NCBI RefSeq assembly: GCF_023091745.1
Contig: NW_026291792.1
Coordinates: 372,001-436,000, forward strand
Reading direction: 5' to 3'
Length of the DNA stretch: 64,000 bases
From: Budorcas taxicolor
Lineage: Eukaryota; Chordata; Mammalia; Artiodactyla; Bovidae
Both the position numbers and the translations under genes were made by a program. The notes beneath the pieces are model-generated. The model was not told the DNA's origin and made no database searches. It saw nothing but the letters and a program-made list of their open reading frames with translations. The stretch's first letter is position 1, and each line of letters opens with the position of its first letter. Positions 9,585 to 21,767 of this stretch are shown one piece after another.

Positions 9585-12500
9585 ATGACGTCTGTCAGGC
9601 ACCTTCTGGGCGCTCACGGAGTCAGCATCCGTGTGTGTGGGGCTGCAGACCCCAGCCAGGGGCGCTGGGAGCCTGGTGCTCTCTGTGCTGTGCTTAGTCT
9701 GGAAGGCCGAGCAACCGCTGTAAGAGCCCTGCAGTTGCCATTCCCTGCCCTATGACAGAGCTCTCACTGCTGGAGCCCTTGGCAGTGTGCAACACACCGG
9801 CCTCTAAAGCCACTGCAAGGATGCCTGGGGACTAGGTGCAAAGGCAAGGCAGGAGTGGAGCCGGGGCCAGGAAGGCGCCAGTAGCGTCTCCCAGTCTCGC
9901 GCAGCCTGCTCCTTCCTGGTCAGGAAGCCTAGACGCGAGGCAAGTCTGGCAAGGCTCATCCGGGGCAGAGCAGCCCCACGCCAGCAACTCTGCCAGATCT
10001 GGCCTCTGAGCAGAGCTGGAGCTCTGCCGTCCTGGAGGCGCACTGGGCTCCGGCCAAGAAGTGATCGCAGCCGCACGCAGCTGGGCTGCTCCTCTTCCCC
10101 CGAGGAGGCTCGCTTCCCGCATGCTGTGCACTAGGCTTCCAGGCGGGGGCGCCCCGCGCTTCCTGCAGGTCTCGGCTCAGGGGCTGCTTCCCCTGAGCTG
10201 GGGCTGTGGGCGGGAGCCCAGACACGCAGGGGCAGGCCCCAACCACCTGCACACGTCTCTGCTGGGGAGGAGAGCCCCAGGGAAATGACGTCTGTCAGGC
10301 AAATTCCGGGTGCCCACGGAGTCAGCCTCCGGGTGTGTGGGGCTGCAGACCACAGCCAGGGGACCTGGGAGCCTTGTGCTCTCGGTGCGGCGCTGAGTCT
10401 GGGCGGCCAAACAACCGCTGGAGGAGCCCTGCACTTGCCCTCCCCTACCTCTAATAGAGCCCTCACAGCTGGAGCCCTGGCTGGGTGCAAGCCACCGACC
10501 CCAAAGCCGTCCCCAAGGACGCCTGGGGCCTGGCTGCAAAGGCAAGGCAGGAGCGGAGCTGAGGCCAGGAAGGCGCCAGTGGCCTCTCCCAGCATCGCAC
10601 AGCCTGCTCCTTCCTGGGCAGGAAGGCTAGCAGCGAGGCAAGCCTGGGCGACTCTCGCCCACGGCAGAGCTGCCTCGCGCAAGCCACTTGACTAGATCCG
10701 GCCTCTGAGAAGAGCTGGAGCTCTGCGGTACTGGACGCGCACTCGGCTCCGCCCAAGCAGGGATTGCAGCTGCAAGCGGCTTGGCTCCCTCGACTCTTCC
10801 CAAGGAGGCTCGCGTCCCCACGAACTGTGCACGTGGCTTCCAGGCAGGGACGCCCCGCGCCTCCTGCAGGTCTTGGCTCAGGGGCTGCTTCCCCTGAGCT
10901 GGGGCTGTGGGCGGGAGCCCAGACACGCAGGGGCAGCCCCAACCTCCTGCACACGTCTCTGCAGGGGAGGAGAGCACTCGGGAAATGACGACGGTCAGGC
11001 ACCTTCTGGGCGCTCACGGAGTCAGCATCCGGGTGTGTGGGGCTGCAGACCCCAGCCAGGGGCGCTGGAAGCCTGGTGCTCTCCGTGCTGTGCTTAGTCT
11101 GGAAGGCCGAGCAACCGCTGTAAGAGCCCTGCAGTTGCCATTCCCTGCCCTATGACAGAGCTCTCACTGCTGGAGCCCTTGGCAGTGTGCAACACACCGG
11201 CCTCTAAAGCCACTGCAAGGATGCCTGGGGACTAGGTGCAAAGGCAAGGCAGGAGTGGAGCCGAGGCCAGGAAGGCGCCAGTAGCGTCTCCCAGTCTCGC
11301 GCAGCCTGCTCCTTCCTGGTCAGGAAGCCTAGACGCGAGGCAAGTCTGGCAAGGCTCATCCGGGGCAGAGCAGCCCCACGCCAGCAACTCTGCCAGATCT
11401 GGCCTCTGAGCAGAGCTGGAGCTCTGCCGTCCTGGAGGCGCACTGGGCTCCGGCCAAGAAGTGATCGCAGCCGCACGCAGCTGGGCTGCTCCTCTTCCCC
11501 CGAGGAGGCTCGCTTCCCGCATGCTGTGCACTAGGCTTCCAGGCGGGGGCGCCCCGCGCTTCCTGCAGGTCTCGGCTCAGGGGCTGCTTCCCCTGAGCTG
11601 GGGCTGTGGGCGGGAGCCCAGACACGCAGGGGCAGGCCCCAACCACCTGCACACGTCTCTGCTGGGGAGGAGAGCCCCAGGGAAATGACGTCTGTCAGGC
11701 AAATTCCGGGTGCCCACGGAGTCAGCCTCCGGGTGTGTGGGGCTGCAGACCACAGCCAGGGGACCTGGGAGCCTTGTGCTCTCGGTGCGGCGCTGAGTCT
11801 GGGCGGCCAAGCAACCGCTGGAGGAGCCCTGCACTTGCCCTCCCCTTCCTCTAATAGAGCCCTCACAGCTGGAGCGCTGGCTGGGTGCAAGCCACCGATC
11901 CCAAAGCCGTCCCCAAGGACGCCTGGGGCCTGGCTGCAAAGCCAAGGCAGGAGCGGAGCTGAGGCCAGGAAGGCGCCAGTGGCCTCTCCCAGCATCGCAC
12001 AGCCTGCTCCTTCCTGGGCAGGAAGGCTAGCAGCGAGGCAAGCCTGGGCGACTCTCGCCCACGGCAGAGCTGCCTCGCGCAAGCCACTTGACTAGATCCG
12101 GCCTCTGAGAAGAGCTGGAGCTCTGCGGTACTGGACGCGCACTCGGCTCCGCCCAAGCAGGGATTGCAGCTGCAAGCGGCTTGGCTCCCTCGACTCTTCC
12201 CAAGGAGGCTCGCGTCCCCACGAACTGTGCACGTGGCTTCCAGGCAGGGACGCCCCGCGCCTCCTGCAGGTCTTGGCTCAGGGGCTGCTTCCCCTGAGCT
12301 GGGGCTGTGGGCGGGAGCCCAGACACGCAGGGGCAGCCCCAACCTCCTGCACACGTCTCTGCAGGGGAGGAGAGCACTCGGGAAATGACGTCTGTCAGGC
12401 ACCTTCTGGGCGCTCACGGAGTCAGCATCCGGGTGTGTGGGGCTGCAGACCCCAGCCAGGGGCGCTGGGAGCCTGGTGCTCTCCGTGCTGTGCTTAGTCT

Positions 12501-13784
12501 GGAAGGCCGAGCAACCGCTGTAAGAGCCCTGCAGTTGCCATTCCCTGCCCTATGACAGAGCTCTCACTGCTGGAGCCCTTGGCAGTGTGCAACACACCGG
12601 CCTCTAAAGCCACTGCAAGGATGCCTGGGGACTAGGTGCAAAGGCAAGGCAGGAGTGGAGCCGAGGCCAGGAAGGCGCCAGTAGCGTCTCCCAGTCTCGC
12701 GCAGCCTGCTCCTTCCTGGTCAGGAAGCCTAGACGCGAGGCAAGTCTGGCAAGGCTCATCCGGGGCAGAGCAGCCCCACGCCAGCAACTCTGCCAGATCT
12801 GGCCTCTGAGCAGAGCTGGAGCTCTGCCGTCCTGGAGGCGCACTGGGCTCCGGCCAAGAAGTGATCGCAGCCGCACGCAGCTGGGCTGCTCCTCTTCCCC
12901 CGAGGAGGCTCGCTTCCCGCATGCTGTGCACTAGGCTTCCAGGCGGGGGCGCCCCGCGCTTCCTGCAGGTCTCGGCTCAGGGGCTGCTTCCCCTGAGCTG
13001 GGGCTGTGGGCGGGAGCCCAGACACGCAGGGGCAGGCCCCAACCACCTGCACACGTCTCTGCTGGGGAGGAGAGCCCCAGGGAAATGACGTCTGTCAGGC
13101 AAATTCCGGGTGCCCACGGAGTCAGCCTCCGGGTGTGTGGGGCTGCAGACCACAGCCAGGGGACCTGGGAGCCTTGTGCTCTCGGTGCGGCGCTGAGTCT
13201 GGGCGGCCAAACAACCGCTGGAGGAGCCCTGCACTTGCCCTCCCCTTCCTCTAATAGAGCCCTCACAGCTGGAGCGCTGGCAGGGTGCAAGCTACCGACC
13301 CCAAAGCCGTCCCCAAGGACGCCTGGGGCCTGGCTGCAAAGGCAAGGCAGGAGCGGAGCTGAGGCCAGGAAGGCGCCAGTGGCCTCTCCCAGCATCGCAC
13401 AGCCTGCTCCTTCCTGGGCAGGAAGGCTAGCAGCGAGGCAAGCCTGGGCGACTCTCGCCCACGGCAGAGCTGCCTCCCGCAAGCCACTTGACTAGATCCG
13501 GCCTCTGAGAAGAGCTGGAGCTCTGCGGTACTGGACGCGCACTCGGCTCCGCCCAAGCAGGGATTGCAGCTGCAAGCGGCTTGGCTCCCTCGACTCTTCC
13601 CAAGGAGGCTCGCGTCCCCGCGAACTGTGCACGTGGCTTCCAGGCAGGGACGCCCCGCGCCTCCTGCAGGTCTTGGCTCAGGGGCTGCTTCCCCTGAGCT
13701 GGGGCTGTGGGCGGGAGCCCAGACACGCAGGGGCAGCCCCAACCTCCTGCACACGTCTCTGCAGGGGAGGAGAGCACTCGGGAA

Positions 13785-14486
13785 ATGACGACGGTCAGGC
13801 ACCTTCTGGGCGCTCACGGAGTCAGCATCCGGGTGTGTGGGGCTGCAGACCACAGCCAGGGGCCCTGGGAGCCTGGTGCTCTCGGTGCTGTGCTGAGTCT
13901 GGGCGGCCAAGCAACCGCTGGAGGAGCCCTGCAGTTGCCATTCCCTGCCCTATGACAGAGCTCTCACTGCTGGAGCCCTTGGCAGTGTGCAACACACCGG
14001 CCCCTAAATCCAGTGCAAGACGCCTGGGGACTAGGTGCAAAGGCAAGGCAGGAGTGGAGCCGAGGCCAGGAAGGCGCCAGTAGCGTCTCCCAGTCTCGCG
14101 CAGCCTGCTCCTTCCTGGTCAGGAAGCCTAGACGCGAGGCAAGTCTGGGCAAGGCTCGCCCAGGGCAGAGCAGCCTCACGCCAGCAACTCTGCCAGATCT
14201 GGCCTCTGAGCAGAGCTGGAGCTCTGCCGTACTTGGAGGCGCACTGGGCTCCGGCCAAGAAGTGATCTCAGCCGCACGCAGCTGGGCTGCCTCCTCTTCC
14301 CCCGAGGAGGCTCGCTTCCCGCATGCTGTGCACTAGGCTTCCAGGCGGGGGCGCCCCGCGCTTCCTGCAGGTCTCGGCTCAGGGGCTGCTTCCCCTGAGC
14401 TGGGGCTGTGGGCGGGAGCCCAGACACGCAGGGGCAGGCCCCAACCACCTGCACACGTCTCTGCTGGGGAGGAGAGCCCCAGGGAA
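13785..14486 (+). repeat. Alpha-prime monomer within regular alternation
   Basis: The monomer is alpha at both ends but has a beta-like stretch at about 13,850-13,930: AGACCACAGCC, CTCGGTGC, GAGTCTGGGCGGCCAAGC and CTGGAGGAGCC. It then returns to alpha with GCAGTTGCC. It carries the alpha-prime markers CCCCTAAATCCAGTGC and GTGATCTCAGCC, and a private extra T in CCGTACTTGGAGGCGC near 14,233. The mosaic looks like a conversion tract. It differs from the other three alpha-prime copies in having the longest beta-like stretch. Confidence 0.8.
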
Positions 14487-17400
14487 ATGACGTCTGTCAG
14501 GCAAATTCCGGGTGCCCACGGAGTCAGCCTCCGGGTGTGTGGGGCTGCAGACCACAGCCAGGGGACCTGGGAGCCTTGTGCTCTCGGTGCGGCGCTGAGT
14601 CTGGGCGGCCAAGCAACCGCCGGAGGAGCCCTGCACTTGCCCTCCCCTTCCTCTAATAGAGCCCTCACAGCTGGAGCGCTGGCTGGGTGCAAGCCACCGA
14701 CCCCAAAGCCGTCCCCAAGGACGCCTGGGGCCTGGCTGCAAAGGCAAGGCAGGAGCGGGGCTGAGGCCAGGAAGGCGCCAGTGGCCTCTCCCAGCATCGC
14801 ACAGCCTGCTCCTTCCTGGGCAGGAAGGCTAGCAGCGAGGCAAGCCTGGGCGACTCTCGCCCACGGCAGAGCTGCCTCGCGCAAGCCACTTGACTAGATC
14901 CGGCCTCTGAGAAGAGCTGGAGCTCTGCGGTACTGGACGCGCACTCGGCTCCGCCCAAGCAGGGAATGCAGCTGCAAGCGGCTTGGCTCCCTCGACTCTT
15001 CCCAAGGAGGCTCGCGTCCCCGCGAACTGTGCACGTGGCTTCCAGGCAGGGACGCCCCGCGCCTCCTGCAGGTCTTGGCTCAGGGGCTGCTTCCCCTGAG
15101 CTGGGGCTGTGGGCGGGAGCCCAGACAAACAGGGGCAGCCCCAACCTCCTGCACACGTCTCTGCAGGGGAGGAGAGCACTCGGGAAATGACGTCTGTCAG
15201 GCACCTTCTGGGCGCTCACGGAGTCAGCATCCGGGTGTGTGGGGCTGCAGACCCCAGCCAGGGGCCCTGGGAGCCTGGTGCTCTCCGTGCTGTGCTTAGT
15301 CTGGAAGGCCGAGCAACCGCTGTAAGAGCCCTGCAGTTGCCATTCCCTGCCCTATGACAGAGCTCTCACTGCTGGAGCCCTTGGCAGTGTGCAACACACC
15401 GGCCCCTAAAGCCACTGCAAGGATGCCCGGGGACTAGGTGCAAAGGCAAGGCAGGAGTGGAGCCGAGGCCAGGAAGGCGCCAGTAGCGTCTCCCAGTCTC
15501 GCGCAGCCTGCTCCTTCCTGGTCAGGAAGCCTAGACGCGAGGCAAGTCTGGGCAAGGCTCGCCCAGGGCAGAGCAGCCCCACGCCAGCAACTCTGCCAGA
15601 TCTGGCCTCTGAGCAGAGCTGGAGCTCTGCCGTACTGGAGGCGCACTGGGCTCCGGCCAAGAAGTGATCGCAGCCGCACGCAGCTGGGCTGCCTCCTCTT
15701 CCCCCGAGGAGGCTCGCTTCCCGCATGCTGTGCACTAGGCTTCCAGGCGGGGGCGCCCCGCGCTTCCTGCAGGTCTCGGCTCAGGGGCTGCTTCCCCTGA
15801 GCTGGGGCTGTGGGCGGGAGCCCAGACACGCAGGGGCAGGCCCCAACCACCTGCACACGTCTCTGCTGGGGAGGAGAGCCCCAGGGAAATGACGTCTGTC
15901 AGGCACCTTCTGGGCGCTCACGGAGTCAGCATCCGGGTGTGTGGGGCTGCAGACCCCAGCCAGGGGCCCTGGGAGCCTGGTGCTCTCCGTGCTGTGCTCA
16001 GTCTGGAAGGCCGAGCAACCGCTGTAAGAGCCCTGCAGTTGCCATTCCCTGCCCTATGACAGAGCTCTCACTGCTGGAGCCCTTGGCAGTGTGCAACACA
16101 CCGGCCTCTAAAGCCACTGCAAGGATGCCTGGGGACTAGGTGCAAAGGCAAGGCAGGAGTGGAGCCGAGGCCAGGAAGGCGCCAGTAGCGTCTCCCAGTC
16201 TCGCGCAGCCTGCTCCTTCCTGGTCAGGAAGCCTAGACGCGAGGCAAGTCTGGCAAGGCTCATCCAGGGCAGAGCAGCCCCACGCCAGCAACTCTGCCAG
16301 ATCTGGCCTCTGAGCAGAGCTGGATCTCTGCCGTCCTGGAGGCGCACTGGGCTCCGGCCAAGAAGTGATCGCAGCCGCACGCAGCTGGGCTGCTCCTCTT
16401 CCCCCGAGGAGGCTCGCTTCCCGCATGCTGTGCACTAGGCTTCCAGGCGGGGGCGCCCCGCGCTTCCTGCAGGTCTCGGCTCAGGGGCTGCTTCCCCTGA
16501 GCTGGGGCTGTGGGCGGGAGCCCAGACACGCAGGGGCAGGCCCCAACCACCTGCACACGTCTCTGCTGGGGAGGAGAGCCCCAGGGAAATGACGTCTGTC
16601 AGGCAAATTCCGGGTGCCCACGGAGTCAGCCTCCGGGTGTGTGGGGCTGCAGACCACAGCCAGGGGACCTGGGAGCCTTGTGCTCTCGGTGCGGCGCTGA
16701 GTCTGGGCGGCCAAGCAACCGCTGGAGGAGCCCTGCACTTGCCCTCCCCTTCCTCTAATAGAGCCCTCACAGCTGGAGCGCTGGCAGGGCGCAAGCCACC
16801 GACCCCAAAGCCGTCCCCAAGGACGCCTGGGGCCTGGCTGCAAAGGCAAGGCAGGAGCGGAGCTGAGGCCAGGAAGGCGCCAGTGGCCTCTCCCAGCATC
16901 GCACAGCCTGCTCCTTCCTGGGCAGGAAGGCTAGCAGCGAGGCAAGCCTGGGCGACTCTCGCCCACGGCAGAGCTGCCTCTCGCAAGCAACTTGACTAGA
17001 TCCGGCCTCTGAGAAGAGCTGGAGCTCTGCGGTACTGGACGCGCACTCGGCTCCGCCCAAGCAGTGATTGCAGCTGCAAGCGGCTTGGCTCCCTCGACTC
17101 TTCCCAAGGAGGCTCGCGTCCCCGCGAACTGTGCACGTGGCTTCCAGGCAGGGACGCCCCGCGCCTCCTGCAGGTCTTGGCTCAGGGGCTGCTTCCCCTG
17201 AGCTGGGGCTGTGGGCGGGAGCCAAGACACGCAGGGGCAGCCGCAACCTCCTGCACACGTCTCTGCAGGGGAGGAGAGAACTCGGGAAATGACGACGGTC
17301 AGGCACCTTCTGGGCGCTCACGGAGTCAGCATCCGGGTGTGTGGGGCTGCAGACCCCAGCCAGGGGCGCTGGAAGCCTGGTGCTCTCTGTGCTGTGCTTA

Positions 17401-18430
17401 GTCTGGAAGGCCGAGCAACCGCTGTAAGAGCCCTGCAGTTGCCATTCCCTGCCCTATGACAGAGCTCTCACTGCTGGAGCCCTTGGCAGTGTGCAACACA
17501 CCGGCCTCTAAAGCCACTGCAAGGATGCCTGGGGACTAGGTGCAAAGGCAAGGCAGGAGTGGAGCCGAGGCCAGGAAGGCGCCAGTAGCGTCTCCCAGTC
17601 TCGCGCAGCCTGCTCCTTCCTGGTCAGGAAGCCTAGACGCGAGGCAAGTCTGGCAAGGCTCATCCAGGGCAGAGCAGCCCCACGCCAGCAACTCTGCCAG
17701 ATCTGGCCTCTGAGCAGAGCTGGATCTCTGCCGTCCTGGAGGCGCACTGGGCTCCGGCCAAGAAGTGATCGCAGCCGCACGCAGCTGGGCTGCTCCTCTT
17801 CCCCCGAGGAGGCTCGCTTCCCGCATGCTGTGCACTAGGCTTCCAGGCGGGGGCGCCCCGCGCTTCCTGCAGGTCTCGGCTCAGGGGCTGCTTCCCCTGA
17901 GCTGGGGCTGTGGGCGGGAGCCCAGACACGCAGGGGCAGGCCCCAACCACCTGCACACGTCTCTGCTGGGGAGGAGAGCCCCAGGGAAATGACGTCTGTC
18001 AGGCAAATTCCGGGTGCCCACGGAGTCAGCCTCCGGGTGTGTGGGGCTGCAGACCACAGCCAGGGGACCTGGGAGCCTTGTGCTCTCGGTGCGGCGCTGA
18101 GTCTGGGCGGCTAAACAACCGCTGGAGGAGCCCTGCACTTGCCCTCCCCTTCCTCTAATAGAGCCCTCACAGCTGGAGCCCTGGCTGGGTGCAAGCCACC
18201 GACCCCAAAGCCGTCCCCAAGGACGCCTGGGGCCTGGCTGCAAAGGCAAGGCAGGAGCGGAGCTGAGGCCCGGAAGGCGCCAGTGGCCTCTCCCAGCATC
18301 GCACAGCCTGCTCCTTCCTGGGCAGGAAGGCTAGCAGCGAGGCAAGCCTGGGCGACTCTCGCCCACGGCAGAGCTGCCTCGCGCAAGCAACTTGACTAAA
18401 TCCGGCCTCTGAGAAGAACTGTAGCTCTGC
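14289..18430 (+). repeat. Dispersed duplication at offset 11,905, copy 2
   Basis: This is the partner of 2,385-6,525. It carries the same alpha-alpha switch (15,889) and the same order of beta variants. Private changes include CAGACAAACAGG near 15,125, GGGCAGCCGCAACC near 17,240, and GGACGTGCACTCGGCTCCACC near 18,438, where the match ends. The swap of one alpha monomer inside otherwise matching copies points to a later conversion. Confidence 0.8.
15889..16588 (+). repeat. Alpha following alpha (phase switch, copy of the 3,984 event)
   Basis: The preceding tail is alpha type (GAGCCCCAGGG) and the monomer opens as alpha (CAGGCACCTTC), so a beta is missing. The switch lies at 15,883-15,906. This is exactly 11,905 bp after the switch at 3,984, and the flanking monomers match as well, so it is the same event carried by duplication. 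Unlike 3,984, the body is plain alpha-1 (CCTCTAAAGCC, GATGCCTGG, TCTGGCAAGG) and not alpha-prime. Confidence 0.88.
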
Positions 18431-18599
18431 GGTACTGGACGTGCACTCGGCTCCACCCAAGCAGGGATTGCAGCTGCAAGCGGCTTGGCTCCCTCGACTC
18501 TTCCCAAGGAGGCTCGCGTCCCCGCGAACTGTGCACGTGGCTTCCAGGCAGGGACGCCCCGCGCCTCCTGCAGGTCTTGGCTCAGGGGCTGCTTCCCCT

Positions 18600-20850
18600 G
18601 AGCTCGGGCTGTGGGCGGGAGCCCAGACACGCAAGGGCAGCCCCAACCTCCTGCACACGTCTCTGCAGGGGAGGAGAGCACTCGGGAAATGACGTCTGTC
18701 AGGCACCTTCTGGGCGCTCACGGAGTCAGCATCTGTGTGTGTGGGGCTGCAGACCCCAGCCAGGGGCGCTGGGAGCCTGGTGCTCTCTGTGCTGTGCTTA
18801 GTCTGGAAGGCCGAGCAACCGCTGTAAGAGCCCTGCAGTTGCCATTCCCTGCCCTATGACAGAGCTCTCACTGCTGGAGCCCTTGGCAGTGTGCAACACA
18901 CCGGCCTCTAAAGCCACTGCAAGGATGCCTGGGGACTAGGTGCAAAGGCAAGGCAGGAGTGGAGCCGAGGCCAGGAAGGCGCCAGTAGCGTCTCACAGTC
19001 TCGCGCAGCCTGCTCCTTCCTGGTCAGGAAGCCTACACGCGAGGCAAGTCTGGCAAGGCTCATCCGGGGCAGAGCAGCCCCTCGCCAGCAACTCTGCCAG
19101 ATCTGGCCTCTGAGCAGAGCTGGAGCTCTGCCGTCCTGGAGGCGCACTGGGCTCCGGCCAAGAAGTGATCGCAGCCGCACGCAGCTGGGCTGCTCCTCTT
19201 CCCCCGAGGAGGCTCGCTTCCCGCATGCTGTGCACTAGGCTTCCAGGCGGGGGCGCCCCGCGCTTCCTGCAGGTCTCGGCTCAGGGGCTGCTTCCCCTGA
19301 GCTGGGGCTGTGGGCGGGAGCCCAGACACGCAGGGGCAGGCCCCAACCACCTGCACACGTCTCTGCTGGGGAGGAGAGCCCCAGGGAAATGACGTCTGTC
19401 AGGCAAATTCCGGGTGCCCACGGAGTCAGCCTCCGGGTGTGTGGGGCCGCAGACCACAGCCAGGGGACCTGGGAGCCTTGTGCTCTCGGTGCGGCGCTGA
19501 GTCTGGGCGGCCAAACAACCGCTGGAGGAGCCCTGCACTTGCCCTCCCCTTCCTCTAATAGAGCCCTCACAGCTGGAGCCCTGGCTGGGTGCAAGCCACC
19601 GACCCCAAAGCCGTCCCCAAGGACGCCTGGGGCCTGGCTGCAAAGGCAAGGCAGGAGCGGAGCTGAGGCCCGGAAGGCGCCAGTGGCCTCTCCCAGCATC
19701 GCACAGCCTGCTCCTTCCTGGGCAGGAAGGCTAGCAGCGAGGCAAGCCTGGGCGACTCTCGCCCACGGCAGAGCTGCCTCGCGCAAGCAACTTGACTAAA
19801 TCCGGCCTCTGAGAAGAACTGTAGCTCTGCGGTACTGGACGCGCACTCGGCTCCGCCCAAGCAGGGATTGCAGCTGCAAGCGGCTTGGCTCCCTCGACTC
19901 TTCCCAAGGAGGCTCGCGTCCCCGCGAACTGTGCACGTGGCTTCCAGGCAGGGACGCCCCGCGCCTCCTGCAGGTCTTGGCTCAGGGGCTGCTTCCCCTG
20001 AGCTGGGGCTGTGGGCGGGAGCCCAGACACGCAAGGGCAGCCCCAACCTCCTGCACACGTCTCTGCAGGGGAGGAGAGCACTCGGGAAATGACGTCTGTC
20101 AGGCACCTTCTGGGCGCTCACGGAGTCAGCATCCGTGTGTGTGGGGCTGCAGACCCCAGCCAGGGGCGCTGGGAGCCTGGTGCTCTCTGTGCTGTGCTTA
20201 GTCTGGAAGGCCGAGCAACCGCTGGAGGAGCCCTGCAGTTGCCATTCCCTGCCCTATGACAGAGCTCTCACTGCTGGAGCCCTTGGCAGTGTGCAACACA
20301 CCGGCCTCTAAAGCCACTGCAAGGATGCCTGGGGACTAGGTGCAAAGGCAAGGCAGGAGTGGAGCCGAGGCCAGGAAGGCGCCAGTAGCGTCTCCCAGTG
20401 TCGCGCAGCCTGCTCCTTCCTGGTCAGGAAGCCTAGACGCGAGGCAAGTCTGGCAAGGCTCATCCGGGGCAGAGCAGCCCCACGCCAGCAACTCTGCCAG
20501 ATCTGGCCTCTGAGCAGAGCTGGAGCTCTGCCGTCCTGGAGGCGCACTGGGCTCCGGCCAAGAAGTGATCGCAGCCGCACGCAGCTGGGCTGCTCCTCTT
20601 CCCCCGAGGAGGCTCGCTTCCCGCATGCTGTGCACTAGGCTTCCAGGCGGGGGCGCCCCGCGCTTCCTGCAGGTCTCGGCTCAGGGGCTGCTTCCCCTGA
20701 GCTGGGGCTGTGGGCGGGAGCCCAGACACGCAGGGGCAGGCCCCAACCACCTGCACACGTCTCTGCTGGGGAGGAGAGCCCCAGGGAAATGACGTCTGTC
20801 AGGCAAATTCCGGGTGCCCACGGAGTCAGCCTCCGGGTGTGTGGGGCCGC
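18600..20850 (+). repeat. Dispersed duplication at offset 5,601, copy 1
   Basis: This stretch matches 24,201-26,450 with eight monomers between copies. Shared rare variants are GAGCTCGGGCTGTGG (about 18,601 / 24,202), the CCCTCGCCAGC form of the alpha at 19,080 / 24,681, and CGCTGGAGGAGCC in alphas 20089 and 25690. Copy 1 has gained private changes (CATCTGTGTG, TCTCACAGTC, CCTACACGC). Boundaries are approximate. Confidence 0.7.
19083..20367 (+). repeat. Adjacent near-identical dimer, copy 1 (offset 1,400)
   Basis: The segment matches 20,483-21,767 at an offset of 1,400, one dimer. It is tagged by GTGTGGGGCCGCAGACC (about 19,441 and 20,841), a C found in no other beta, and by CGCTGGAGGAGCC in alphas 20089 and 21489. 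The limits are T at 19,082 (A at 20,482) and A at 20,368 (G at 21,768). Confidence 0.8.
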
Positions 20851-21767
20851 AGACCACAGCCAGGGGACCTGGGAGCCTTGTGCTCTCGGTGCGGCGCTGA
20901 GTCTGGGCGGCCAAACAACCGCTGGAGGAGCCCTGCACTTGCCCTCCCCTTCCTCTAATAGAGCCCTCACAGCTGGAGCCCTGGCTGGGTGCAAGCCACC
21001 GACCCCAAAGCCGTCCCCAAGGACGCCTGGGGCCTGGCTGCAAAGGCAAGGCAGGAGCGGAGCTGAGGCCCGGAAGGCGCCAGTGGCCTCTCCCAGCATC
21101 GCACAGCCTGCTCCTTCCTGGGCAGGAAGGCTAGCAGCGAGGCAAGCCTGGGCGACTCTCGCCCACGGCAGAGCTGCCTCGCGCAAGCAACTTGACTAAA
21201 TCCGGCCTCTGAGAAGAACTGTAGCTCTGCGGTACTGGACGCGCACTCGGCTCCGCCCAAGCAGGGATTGCAGCTGCAAGCGGCTTGGCTCCCTCGACTC
21301 TTCCCAAGGAGGCTCGCGTCCCCGCGAACTGTGCACGTGGCTTCCAGGCAGGGACGCCCCGCGCCTCCTGCAGGTCTTGGCTCAGGGGCTGCTTCCCCTG
21401 AGCTGGGGCTGTGGGCGGGAGCCCAGACACGCAAGGGCAGCCCCAACCTCCTGCACACGTCTCTGCAGGGGAGGAGAGCACTCGGGAAATGACGTCTGTC
21501 AGGCACCTTCTGGGCGCTCACGGAGTCAGCATCCGTGTGTGTGGGGCTGCAGACCCCAGCCAGGGGCGCTGGGAGCCTGGTGCTCTCTGTGCTGTGCTTA
21601 GTCTGGAAGGCCGAGCAACCGCTGGAGGAGCCCTGCAGTTGCCATTCCCTGCCCTATGACAGAGCTCTCACTGCTGGAGCCCTTGGCAGTGTGCAACACA
21701 CCGGCCTCTAAAGCCACTGCAAGGATGCCTGGGGACTAGGTGCAAAGGCAAGGCAGGAGTGGAGCCG
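20483..21767 (+). repeat. Adjacent near-identical dimer, copy 2 (offset 1,400)
   Basis: This is the second copy of the dimer described at 19,083. It shares the CCGCAGACC tag in beta 20789. It shows that exchange can also add a single dimer, besides the four- and five-monomer steps seen elsewhere. Confidence 0.8.

Larger units (their letters stand above)
4684..15888 (+). repeat. Regular alternation, run 2 (16 monomers)
   Basis: Beta monomers start at 4684, 6085, 7485, 8885, 10285, 11685, 13085 and 14487. Alpha monomers start at 5384, 6785, 8185, 9585, 10985, 12385, 13785 and 15187. Spacing is exactly 700 bp from 6085 through 13785. Alpha 5384 is 701 bp, and alphas 13785 and 15187 are 702 bp. 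Betas 7485 and 11685 share CCGATCCCAAAGCC and GCAAAGCCAAGG and lie 4,200 bp apart. Betas 10285, 22189, 27790 and 30592 share CCCCTACCTCTAAT. Confidence 0.92.
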
